Assembly: GCF_001870735.1 (NCBI RefSeq)
Contig: NZ_MORL01000002.1
Location: forward strand, 186,001-250,000
Direction: 5' to 3'
Source: Arsenicibacter rosenii
GTDB lineage: Bacteria; Bacteroidota; Bacteroidia; Cytophagales; Spirosomataceae
Length of the DNA: 64,000 bases
This document shows, piece after piece, positions 27,478-35,217 of the stretch; within the stretch, counting starts at the first letter, position 1; each line of letters opens with the position of its first letter. Under the pieces are notes generated by a model. The model was not told where the DNA came from and did no database searches. It saw only the letters and a program-made list of their open reading frames with translations. Position numbers and translations under genes: made by a program.

Positions 27478-28479
27478 ATGGAAAAAGACTTTGACTGTTT
27501 GTTGATTACGGAAGTAGAGCGGGGGAAATATGAAACGACACTCACTACCCGGAATACGTCGCAGTTACCGCAGGGAGACGTGCTCATCCGGGTTCATTAT
27601 TCGTCCCTGAATTTTAAGGATGCTCTGTCGGCTTCCGGAAACCGTGGTGTAACGCGGCATTATCCGCACACGCCCGGTGTCGATGCGGCCGGTATTATTG
27701 AGCGGTCGAACCATCCCGGTTGGCGGTCCGGAGAGGCGGTAATTGTTACAGGGTTCGACCTGGGCATGAACACCAGCGGCGGCTTATCGCAGTACATTCG
27801 TGTACCGGCGCAGTGGCTTGTCCGGCGTCCCGAAAACCTGACCTTAGCCGAGAGCATGATGTACGGAACGGCTGGTTTTACAGCGGCACTGAGCGTTGCT
27901 GCCCTTCAGCGCAACGGCGTTACGCCTGATAAAGGCCCGGTTGTGGTGACCGGCTCAACCGGCGGCGTCGGCTCAATTGCGATTGCCATGCTGGCCAAAC
28001 AGGGCTATCCGGTGGTGGCTGTCAGCGGGAAGACATCGGCCACACCGTTTCTGAAACGCCTTGGGGCAACCGAGGTGATTCCGCGGTCGGAGCTCGAAGA
28101 AGCGTCGGGCAAAGCCTTGCTGAAGACCCGTTTTGCGGGCGCCGTAGATACTGTTGGGGGCGTGATGCTGGCTAATGTGATCAAAAGCACAAACTATGGC
28201 GGTACGGTTACCTGTTGCGGTATGGTTAGCGGCGGCGATCTGCCGATCACCGTTTTTCCGTTTATTCTGCGGGGCATTCAGCTGGTCGGCATTGATTCGG
28301 TGGAGTTTCCGCTGGCAGAACGGGCGGCCATCTGGGAGCGGATGGCCACGGATCTGAAACCGGCTGACCTGCCGTCGCTCTGCCACGAAATCGGTCTGGA
28401 AGCCGTTCCCGACAGTCTTCAGAAAATTCTGCAGGGCGGCATGCAGGGCCGTGCTCTCGTCCGGATTGATCAGGGATAA
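27478..28479 (+). CDS. YhdH/AcuI-type zinc-free MDR oxidoreductase
   Basis: 333 aa from the inner ATG at 27478 (MEKDFDCLLI); an ATG at 27466 adds four residues. It is a medium-chain dehydrogenase/reductase of the YhdH/YhfP class: SLNFKDALSASGN near the start, the NADP-binding GSTGGVGSIAIAML in the middle and VEFPLAERAAIWERMA late. Characterised members are NADPH-dependent acrylyl-CoA or quinone reductases, so it may detoxify acrylyl-CoA or similar unsaturated compounds. It stands alone and its end is followed by an imperfect inverted repeat. Confidence 0.9.
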   Translation: MEKDFDCLLITEVERGKYETTLTTRNTSQLPQGDVLIRVHYSSLNFKDALSASGNRGVTRHYPHTPGVDAAGIIERSNHPGWRSGEAVIVTGFDLGMNTSGGLSQYIRVPAQWLVRRPENLTLAESMMYGTAGFTAALSVAALQRNGVTPDKGPVVVTGSTGGVGSIAIAMLAKQGYPVVAVSGKTSATPFLKRLGATEVIPRSELEEASGKALLKTRFAGAVDTVGGVMLANVIKSTNYGGTVTCCGMVSGGDLPITVFPFILRGIQLVGIDSVEFPLAERAAIWERMATDLKPADLPSLCHEIGLEAVPDSLQKILQGGMQGRALVRIDQG

Positions 28480-28571
28480 CCACAGAGTAGCACAAAGTTC
28501 AGGTACGGAGTAACACAGTTTATATGGCTTCTCTGTGCTACTCCGTGCGCGAACTCCGTGTTACTCCGTGG
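28480..28571. repeat. Imperfect inverted repeat of CACGGAGTA-type words between convergent genes
   Basis: Arms 28480-28518 and 28531-28571 are close to reverse complements with several mismatches. Each is built of near-repeated words such as CCACGGAGTAACACGGAG. It fills the whole space between the two stop codons and could form a long cruciform or two-way terminator. Words of this kind are dispersed in many Bacteroidota genomes. Confidence 0.75.
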
Positions 28572-30359
28572 CTAAAAGTCTCCCTGGTAAAACGGACTGA
28601 ATACGTAATAACTGCTGTCACGTTGGGCGCGTTTGGGTTCCGTCTGAATATGGAGTTCAAAACGTGGAATCCGGCTTTCGTCGGCCCGCATCCAGTCATA
28701 GTAGGGTTGTTCGCGCGTGTATACCCGCAATACTTCGCGGACATGCACGGTTTCTACATCGTTCGGGGTCGCTTCCAGCCCGTTGATGGTAATGTATACA
28801 TCAGACTTTGCCTCATCCAGTACCTTCAGGTAATCGTCTTTTCTCCGTTCGACCAACGTCTTTTTATTGTGAAAAAACATGGCTTCCAGCAGGGAGTTCA
28901 TCGTATACATAAACGATTTGCCGTAAATATTATCAGTGAGAGCCGCTGCTGTCAGCATATTGGCATACGCCTGACGCTCATGGGTAGAAGGTAAAGCATT
29001 TTCACTGGTTTCTATCAGTAGACGAAAGGATTGAGGATCAGCCTTGTACTTGTCAGAAAGATCCGGATTTTCTATTTGCTGCATAACAAACAGCTCTTTT
29101 ACCTGATTATAGGCAAGCCGGTTGACAGCTTCCTTGCCGGCTTCTTTCCCGTTGATAAAGTAGCGGGTATCAAATTCATGTTTCGGCAAAACCAGTAAGT
29201 GGTTGTCTTTCATGCCAACAACCACCGGCTCCGGTTGATTTACCGGTTTTGAGGAGTTAAGGGAAGGAGCCACTGTGGTAGTCAGCTGATTAAGGAGTTT
29301 ATCGGCAGCAGGTTTGACTTTATAGAACGTAAAAATGGTTGACCAGTGCTTTGTCTGCTCTAATTCCACCACCAGTCCCCGCGTGGGATTGGTGGCCGGA
29401 ATGGCATTCTTTAGTGGTTTGTTCTGATCGTTATCGGTTCGCTGGCAAGCCCAGAACGACAGGATACCCAGCCCGATAAACAGGCCGTACCGCCATGCTT
29501 CGCTCCATCGTTCGGATTGCGTGCGGTTAATCATGCTGATCCGGCTTTTCAGGTCTGACTGGCTGAAGTTATTGGCCACCATCAGCGGTACGCCTCCCAG
29601 CGTGGCCTTGACCAGATGAAACTGGTAGGCACGGGCATCGACACCTTCGGCCAGAACTGCCCGGTCGGCAAGGTATTCGAGGGTTTGGTGAACAAGCCTC
29701 TTGAAGAGCCAGATGGCCGGGTTAAACCAGAAAAGAATGCATAGCACCTCCGCCGCCAGTGTATCGACACTATGCCATTGCCGGACATGGACCCGCTCGT
29801 GCCTTAGAATGTGTTCCTGTTCAAACGGTGAGTGATGCGCCGGATTCAGAACAACCCATTTGAAAAACGAAAACGGCGATGTGGTTTGGGGGGAGATAAC
29901 AAGCGTAAAATCGTCATATTCTTCGTGTGGAGACCGGTCAATAAGGCGGCTGAGCGATCGCAGCTGAAGCGCCAGCCGGAGCAGCAGCACCAGCGTCACA
30001 ATGCCGTAAAGCGCCGCCAGGCCGGTGAGCCATGGCAATGTTTCCGTAACCGGCCGGCTTAGCCGCACACGGTAGCTTTGCTGGTTAGGATAGGTAATGA
30101 TCACCGGCGCATCTGCCGGCGAATACCGGGATTGCTGCGTTGTAAATACCGCCGTTGTTTTTTTGATCGCGTTCCGGACTGGCGCCGGCCGGATATCCGG
30201 TAAGTCAATCAGCGGGAGTAAAAGGGCTGCTCCCAAACCCGCCCACAGCAGCAGACGGTTGGTCTGGAAAAAGGTCAGGTTCCGGAGCAGCACGTAATAG
30301 CCCAGACTAAACGTAATCAGCAATAGGCTGATTTGCAGGAGGTAGGCTAAAGGATTCAT
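28572..30359 (-). CDS. M56-family (BlaR1/MecR1-like) membrane metallopeptidase
   Basis: 595 aa. Three or four N-terminal helices surround a cytoplasmic zinc site HERVHVRQWH (about residue 188), with a downstream EYLADRAVL acidic ligand. A further helix (about 295-310) leads to a long outside region of about 280 aa with no penicillin-binding domain that I can recognise, so the signal sensed is unknown. It is cotranscribed with the BlaI-like repressor gene, ten bases upstream. By family knowledge the peptidase inactivates the repressor upon sensing. Confidence 0.9.
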   Translation of the reverse strand: MNPLAYLLQISLLLITFSLGYYVLLRNLTFFQTNRLLLWAGLGAALLLPLIDLPDIRPAPVRNAIKKTTAVFTTQQSRYSPADAPVIITYPNQQSYRVRLSRPVTETLPWLTGLAALYGIVTLVLLLRLALQLRSLSRLIDRSPHEEYDDFTLVISPQTTSPFSFFKWVVLNPAHHSPFEQEHILRHERVHVRQWHSVDTLAAEVLCILFWFNPAIWLFKRLVHQTLEYLADRAVLAEGVDARAYQFHLVKATLGGVPLMVANNFSQSDLKSRISMINRTQSERWSEAWRYGLFIGLGILSFWACQRTDNDQNKPLKNAIPATNPTRGLVVELEQTKHWSTIFTFYKVKPAADKLLNQLTTTVAPSLNSSKPVNQPEPVVVGMKDNHLLVLPKHEFDTRYFINGKEAGKEAVNRLAYNQVKELFVMQQIENPDLSDKYKADPQSFRLLIETSENALPSTHERQAYANMLTAAALTDNIYGKSFMYTMNSLLEAMFFHNKKTLVERRKDDYLKVLDEAKSDVYITINGLEATPNDVETVHVREVLRVYTREQPYYDWMRADESRIPRFELHIQTEPKRAQRDSSYYVFSPFYQGDF

Positions 30360-30368
30360 GGTGTGTGA

Positions 30369-30731
30369 TTAGTCTCGTTTTTCGATCATCTTTAAAATCT
30401 CGCGGAGTTCATCGGCCGAAATCTTTTCGTTTTGGGCAAAATAGCTTACCAGATTTTTATAGGAATTGTCGAAATAGTCGGTTACCACTTTTTTCAGCAC
30501 AAACCGGTTCTGATAATCCTCCTTGCTGATGATGGGGTAATACTGGTGCGTGTTGCCGTAGGCACGGTGTCCGACATACCCCTTTTCTTCCAGATTCCGG
30601 ACAATTGTCGAAACCGTATTGTAATGCAGCGGAGGGTCTGTAAAGTAGGGCAGCATGTCTTTCACAAACGTGTGATCGAGTTTCCACAGTACCTGCATTA
30701 CCTCCTCTTCTTTCGCCGTTAGCTTCTCCAT
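30369..30731 (-). CDS. BlaI/MecI/CopY-family repressor
   Basis: 120 aa, standard length. The winged helix includes LTAKEEEVMQVLWKL and PLHYNTVSTIVRNLEEKGYV; a C-terminal dimer region contains ELREILKMIEKRD. It should repress its own operon and be relieved by the M56 peptidase. A pair of 16-base direct repeats 20 bases apart (30766-30781 and 30786-30801) plus ACGAAA/TTTCGT and TTTGT/ACAAA dyads lie directly upstream and are a good candidate operator. Confidence 0.93.
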   Translation of the reverse strand: MEKLTAKEEEVMQVLWKLDHTFVKDMLPYFTDPPLHYNTVSTIVRNLEEKGYVGHRAYGNTHQYYPIISKEDYQNRFVLKKVVTDYFDNSYKNLVSYFAQNEKISADELREILKMIEKRD

Positions 30732-30754
30732 AGTTGATTCGGATAATTAGTGAG

Positions 30755-30801
30755 ACGAAAGTAAAACTATTTGTTTCGTTTACAAACTATTTTTGTCGTT
30801 T
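30755..30801 (-). promoter_or_regulatory. Candidate BlaI-type operator
   Basis: Two direct 16-mers (ACTATTTGTTTCGTTT and ACTATTTTTGTCGTTT) are spaced 20 bases start to start, that is two helix turns. An ACGAAA...TTTCGT dyad (30755-30779) and a TTTGT...ACAAA dyad overlap them. They lie 24-70 bases upstream of the repressor start. Confidence 0.55.
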
Positions 30802-30921
30802 TGGTCACCGCTTTTATCGGATGGTATTCTGAGGAGACGGTAAGAGGACAAAAGCTGGCTTGCTGTATTTGTTTTTATGATGCCAGACAATCAGAAATAA
30901 TCAAAAAACGTTTAAAACGGG

Positions 30922-30929
30922 TACCTTTG
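30922..30929 (+). promoter_or_regulatory. Bacteroidota -7 promoter element (TACCTTTG)
   Basis: A perfect TAnnTTTG 71 bases before the gldH start. Confidence 0.5.
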
Positions 30930-30992
30930 TTATCCGTTAGTCAGCCGTAGAGGTATTTGACTAACACTGTATTACGCTTTATGATCATGACG

Positions 30993-31469
30993 ATGAAAAA
31001 AGTATTGGGGGGACTGGCAGTTATCAGCACGCTGTTGACTGGATGTGACCCGAATACCGTATACAATGCCTATGAAGATATTGATGACGGCGCCTGGTAT
31101 GTGAAGAATGAACCGAGGTTTGACTTCACAATTGATGATGCGTCTATCCCGTACAATATCTATTACAATCTGCGGAACAGCTTGTCCTACCCCTATTATA
31201 ACCTGTATCTGACGCGCTATCTGACCGATGATAAGGGTAAGCTGATCGAATCCCGGCTGGACGAGCTGCTGCTTATGGATCCGAAAACGGGTGAACCCCG
31301 GGGCGAAGGCTTAGGTGATCTGTTTGACCATAAAGTACTTATAAAAAGCAAATACCGGTTTCCAAAGCCCGGAAAGTATACCATCCGGATTAAACAATAC
31401 ATGCGGCAGGATCCGCTGCCTGAGGTATTAAGCGTCGGTATTGCTGTTGAAAAAGCGATTCCGCAGTAA
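30993..31469 (+). CDS. gldH: Gliding motility lipoprotein GldH
   Basis: 158 aa from the ATG at 30993, where a lipoprotein signal begins (MKKVLGGLAVISTLLTGC); the frame opens earlier at 30957. Content such as NLRNSLSYPYYNLYLTRYL and the central FDHKVLIKSKYRFPKPGKYT match GldH. The lipoprotein is required for gliding in Flavobacterium johnsoniae and is linked to the type IX secretion and gliding apparatus; its exact mechanism is unknown. No other gld gene is in the window. A LON-domain gene follows on the same strand after 53 bases. Confidence 0.88.
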   Translation: MKKVLGGLAVISTLLTGCDPNTVYNAYEDIDDGAWYVKNEPRFDFTIDDASIPYNIYYNLRNSLSYPYYNLYLTRYLTDDKGKLIESRLDELLLMDPKTGEPRGEGLGDLFDHKVLIKSKYRFPKPGKYTIRIKQYMRQDPLPEVLSVGIAVEKAIPQ

Positions 31470-31522
31470 AAACGAAGTTTATGTAAGGTTCACGGAGAGC
31501 CGGTATCAGTTATGAGAAGCGT

Positions 31523-32152
31523 ATGAAAAAGACCTTACCTTTGTTTCCGTTGAATCTGATCGCCTACCCCGGCGAAGATCTGAACCTACATATTTTTGAG
31601 CCCCGTTACCGGCAATTGGTCAACGAGTGTCTGGAAGAAGAGAAGACCTTCGGGATTCCGGCGTTTATCGGTAACAAGATGCCGGGGTGTGGTACAGAAA
31701 TGCACATTACCGCCCTGGCTAAACGGTACGATGACGGCCGGATGGATATCAAAACCAAAGGCGTTGGTGTGTTCCGGCTGCTTGATTTTGTGAATCCGGT
31801 ACCGGGCAAGCTGTATGCGGGTGGCGATGTCGAAATGTTGCCGGCAGGAAATAGTATCGGCGCGCATGTGCAGGAGTTAATGGAACATCTGCGGCGACTA
31901 TACCAACTCTTGCAGACGGCCGTTGATTTTGATCCGGAACAACCTGATTTCTCCTTCCGGATTGCCCACAAAATCGGATGTTCGCTGGAGCAGGAATATG
32001 AATTGCTCACGATTGCGGATGAAAGCGAGCGACAGTTATTTCTCATTGAGCACCTGAAACGGGTTACGCCGGTGATTGCCGATATGGAAGAAACAAAGCA
32101 GCGAATCCGGATGAACGGGCATTTTAAAAACTTTGACCCGCTTGACTTTTAG
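31523..32152 (+). CDS. LON substrate-binding-domain protein (no protease domain)
   Basis: 209 aa carrying only the N-terminal LON/PUA-like substrate domain: LPLFPLNLIAYPGEDLNLHIFEPRYRQLV at the start, then helices to the end. AAA+ and Ser-Lys protease domains are absent, as is usual for stand-alone LON-N proteins. Role unknown; it may bind unfolded proteins. It lies just after gldH and ends before a perfect 17-bp terminator. Confidence 0.88.
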   Translation: MKKTLPLFPLNLIAYPGEDLNLHIFEPRYRQLVNECLEEEKTFGIPAFIGNKMPGCGTEMHITALAKRYDDGRMDIKTKGVGVFRLLDFVNPVPGKLYAGGDVEMLPAGNSIGAHVQELMEHLRRLYQLLQTAVDFDPEQPDFSFRIAHKIGCSLEQEYELLTIADESERQLFLIEHLKRVTPVIADMEETKQRIRMNGHFKNFDPLDF

Positions 32153-32170
32153 GCGTCCGGGGATGCTGAT

Positions 32171-32214
32171 AAACGACGATGCCACGCCTGATTAACAGCG
32201 TGGCATCGTCGTTT
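32171..32214. terminator. Bidirectional hairpin terminator
   Basis: A perfect 17-bp stem (AAACGACGATGCCACGC and its complement) with a ten-base loop. It separates the convergent LON-domain and AI-2E transporter genes. Confidence 0.9.
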
Positions 32215-32219
32215 GAAAC

Positions 32220-33371
32220 TTAGTCTTTCTCTTCAACCTTGCCAATATTACGGACCCGTTTGGGTAGCTGCTCGGCCAGTTCTTCGATGTTTTTGATCGG
32301 CGGTCTTGGCTTTTCGGCCTCCCCAAGCAGGAAACCGTAGGGCTTCAGCGGCTCAATGGAATCGAAAATAACCTTGATTATGGCGGTCATCGGTAAGGCC
32401 AGGATCAGGCCGGTCAGTCCCCATAACTGGCCCCATAAAATCAGGACGATAATGGCGGCCAGCGGATTGATGCTCACTTTAGAACCGACGATATAAGGTG
32501 TAATAAAATTGCCTTCGAGTACCTGCACAAACAGGAACACGCCGATAACACCAAGGGCAACCAGCGGATTATCATTGGTGACGAGTGTAAACAGCGACGG
32601 CAGCACCGACCCGATGGCAATGCCGAAATACGGAATCAGGATGAGCACTGCCCCGAAGAAGCCGAAGAAAACGGCATAATCGACACCGAGGATCAACAGG
32701 CCGACCGTATTGAGGGTGCCGACAATCATGATCACCAGCACCAATCCGGCCATGTAATCTTTTACAACGGTATAGATGCGGTGGAAGACCGTGTCTATTT
32801 TTGCACGGCGTGTGTGGCCGAAAACCTTGTAGAAAAACGACCGGAAAAAGTCGCGGTACAACAGAAAAAAGAAGATGTACAACGGCATCAGCGAGATGGT
32901 CGACAAGGTATTGGTGGTGGCCAGCAAGGTGGATGTCAGAATGGTCCCGGCCTGCGCTACGGAGTTATTGAGGTATTTCCGGACTTCAGAAACCTGCCGC
33001 TGGCGGTCAATGTTGAAATTACGCGTGGCATAAGTCTGGAGTTTGTTCAGCAGGTCGTTGCCGCGCTGTATAATTTTGGGCGCTTCCTGCGCGAACTCAC
33101 CAATCTGGCCATAGACCAGGGAGCCCAGCCCATAGACAACGGCCAGCGCCAGCACCAGACAGATGATGATGGCAACCACCCGTGGTACGCCGATTCGTTC
33201 GAGCCGGATGCAGAGCGGAAAGAGCAACACCGATAACAGAATCGAAAAAACAAGCGGAACAATAACGTCCTGCAGCATATAGAGCCCATACACAATAATC
33301 ACGATTGAGATGAGCACAAAGGCTAGTTTAGCGTAAAAGGGAAGCTGTACTTCCGGTGAACGAGAATCCAT
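32220..33371 (-). CDS. AI-2E-family transporter (PF01594)
   Basis: 383 aa with about eight helices in the family's usual arrangement: two or three at the start, a soluble amphipathic stretch (about 85-150) and a late helix group with LIPYFGIAIGSVLPSLF and PLAAIIVLILWGQLWGLTGLILALP. Members export small molecules or exchange Na+/H+; the name comes from E. coli TqsA, and no autoinducer role is implied here. It starts 22 bases from the divergent propeller-like gene. Confidence 0.92.
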   Translation of the reverse strand: MDSRSPEVQLPFYAKLAFVLISIVIIVYGLYMLQDVIVPLVFSILLSVLLFPLCIRLERIGVPRVVAIIICLVLALAVVYGLGSLVYGQIGEFAQEAPKIIQRGNDLLNKLQTYATRNFNIDRQRQVSEVRKYLNNSVAQAGTILTSTLLATTNTLSTISLMPLYIFFFLLYRDFFRSFFYKVFGHTRRAKIDTVFHRIYTVVKDYMAGLVLVIMIVGTLNTVGLLILGVDYAVFFGFFGAVLILIPYFGIAIGSVLPSLFTLVTNDNPLVALGVIGVFLFVQVLEGNFITPYIVGSKVSINPLAAIIVLILWGQLWGLTGLILALPMTAIIKVIFDSIEPLKPYGFLLGEAEKPRPPIKNIEELAEQLPKRVRNIGKVEEKD

Positions 33372-33393
33372 AATACAAGTATAGCGCTTTCGT

Positions 33394-34248
33394 ATGCACT
33401 CCTTTTTGATTTTTTTATTTACGATGAAAGTGGCGCTTTGTTCCTGTAAAACGGAGGTGAAACAGAGCGGCTTTACCCGGCAGCGGTCTTTCTATGAAGT
33501 AAGCCGTATCGGACAACTAACAAATGCCGTGAACGAATGTTCAGGAATTGTATACAGAGGGATTGACCCGGCCACGGGCCGGCGGCTGTTCTGGGCACAT
33601 AACGACAGCGGTGGCCGGCCGGTATTGTATGGCGTGACCGACAACGGGCAACTGGTAGATTCTCTGGTGGTCGCCGGGGCTACCAATACCGATTGGGAAG
33701 ACATTGCCGCACAGGACGCTACGACCGTTTTTATCGGCGACATCGGCAATAATGCCGGTTCCCGCGAACGGCTGACCATTTACCGGCAACCGCTGCACGG
33801 AGCGTCTGCACCGGACCGGATCACGTTTCGCTATGCAGATTCGGAAAAGCCCGCCGATCCGCAACGGCATAACCGTGATAGCGAAGCACTGATCTGTTTT
33901 AACGGCAACCTGTATGTGTTTTCAAAAAACCGGTCCGGGAAGTTTGTGCGTATGTATCGTATGCCTGCCGGAGCGGGAACATACGAGGTAAGCACACAGG
34001 ATTCGGTTTACCTGAAGAGTATGGTAACCGGTGGTGCCATAAGCCCCGACGGAAAGCAGTTTGCCCTGGTAAGCTACGGGAAAGTTTTCCTGTTTGGGAT
34101 CACGTCAGATGTGCTTACCTTTAAACAACCACTGGCCTGTCTGCGGATTCCGCGCGGGCAAACAGAGGCGATTTGCTACGTGTCGCCGACGGAACTGGTG
34201 ATGGCCAATGAAAAGGGAAAACTGTTCCTGATACGGCCGAAACGATAG
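33394..34248 (+). CDS. Hypothetical exported beta-propeller-like protein
   Basis: 284 aa. The N-terminus is hydrophobic and contains a possible lipobox (ALCSC), so it may be a lipoprotein; the start could be ATG 33394 or 33424. The mature part has short repeated strands: FWAHNDSGGRPVLYGVTDNG, WEDIAAQDATTVFIGDIGNN and GAISPDGKQFALVSYGKVFLF. These resemble propeller blades of six- or seven-bladed proteins. I do not recognise a family. A 140-base gap, containing only a weak GCCTTATAAAGGC dyad, separates it from the response regulator. Confidence 0.65.
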   Translation: MHSFLIFLFTMKVALCSCKTEVKQSGFTRQRSFYEVSRIGQLTNAVNECSGIVYRGIDPATGRRLFWAHNDSGGRPVLYGVTDNGQLVDSLVVAGATNTDWEDIAAQDATTVFIGDIGNNAGSRERLTIYRQPLHGASAPDRITFRYADSEKPADPQRHNRDSEALICFNGNLYVFSKNRSGKFVRMYRMPAGAGTYEVSTQDSVYLKSMVTGGAISPDGKQFALVSYGKVFLFGITSDVLTFKQPLACLRIPRGQTEAICYVSPTELVMANEKGKLFLIRPKR

Positions 34249-34388
34249 GAGACGGCCTTATAAAGGCGTTGCCATTCAGGGACTTATGGGCGGACGGGTC
34301 GTTAAATAATTGTTAAGAATCGCTTCCTGATTCGTAACATACGCAGGAAGCCATGTAATTTCGGGTCACTACAAAAGCAAACTGCTAG

Positions 34389-35099
34389 ATGATGAGTGCA
34401 ACCAAGGCTTCTCAACAGCCACATCGCGTGCTGGTCGTTGACGACGATACCGATATTGTTGAGTTGCTGGAATACAACCTGACAAAAGAAGGGTATGACG
34501 TTCGGACGGCCAACGATGGGCGTAAAGCGCTCGAAGTGGCGAAAACGTATTTTCCCGAACTGGTTCTGTTGGATATTATGATGCCGCAAATGGACGGTAT
34601 CGAGGCTGGCCGTCAGATGCGGGATATTCCGGAAATGCGGCAGGCATTTATTTTGTATCTGACGGCCCGTTCGGAAGAATATTCAGAAGTAGCGGCCTTC
34701 GAAATCGGTGCCGACGACTACATCACCAAACCGATTAAGCCGCGTGCGCTGATGAGCCGCATTAATGCGCTTTTCCGGCGTGAAGCCCAGAAGGCAGACC
34801 CGGGCGACCGCGTCGAAATTGCCGGACTGACGATCAACCGCAAAAACTACTCGGTGAACCTGCCGGACGGCCGCTCAGTGATTTTGCCGAAAAAAGAATT
34901 TGAACTGATTTTCTTCCTGGCCCAGCATCCGAACAAGGTGTTCAGCCGTGAAGAACTGCTCCAGAAAATCTGGGGTGCCGACATCTACGTCCTCGAACGG
35001 ACGGTCGATGTACACATCCGCAAACTCCGCGAAAAACTCGGCGAAACCTACATCCGGACCCTGAAGGGTGTCGGCTATATGTTTACCGACGAAGAGTAA
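34389..35099 (+). CDS. OmpR/PhoB-type response regulator
   Basis: 236 aa. The receiver domain has the acidic pocket (VVDDDTD), phospho-acceptor Asp in LVLLDIMMPQMDG, Thr in YLTARSEE and Lys in DDYITKPIK. The C-terminal winged helix has FELIFFLAQHPNKVFSREELLQKIW and ERTVDVHIRKLREKLG. It belongs to the PhoB-like group. No histidine kinase is beside it, so its partner is elsewhere. A TAATTTCG element at 34356-34363 is one base off the -7 consensus. Start may be ATG 34389 or 34392. Confidence 0.92.
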   Translation: MMSATKASQQPHRVLVVDDDTDIVELLEYNLTKEGYDVRTANDGRKALEVAKTYFPELVLLDIMMPQMDGIEAGRQMRDIPEMRQAFILYLTARSEEYSEVAAFEIGADDYITKPIKPRALMSRINALFRREAQKADPGDRVEIAGLTINRKNYSVNLPDGRSVILPKKEFELIFFLAQHPNKVFSREELLQKIWGADIYVLERTVDVHIRKLREKLGETYIRTLKGVGYMFTDEE

Positions 35100-35127
35100 A
35101 GCCGCAATATCTTACGGCTCAGTGTAT

Positions 35128-35167
35128 AGTGGTGGCACGACTTGGAGTCGTGCCACCACTTTTTTAT
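35128..35167. terminator. Strong hairpin terminator
   Basis: A perfect 15-bp stem (AGTGGTGGCACGACT and its complement) with a three-base loop and a T run at 35160-35165. It lies after the response regulator gene. Confidence 0.92.
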
Positions 35168-35173
35168 GCGATG

Positions 35174-35193
35174 AGACGCAATATATTGCGTCT
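35174..35193. repeat. Perfect 20-base palindrome
   Basis: AGACGCAATATATTGCGTCT is its own reverse complement. It follows the terminator in the same convergent gap. Palindromes of this AGACGCAAT type are known as dispersed elements in other genomes, from memory. With no T run it is not a terminator on its own. Confidence 0.8.
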
Positions 35194-35217
35194 GTACGAT
35201 TGATTAATAGATGGCTG

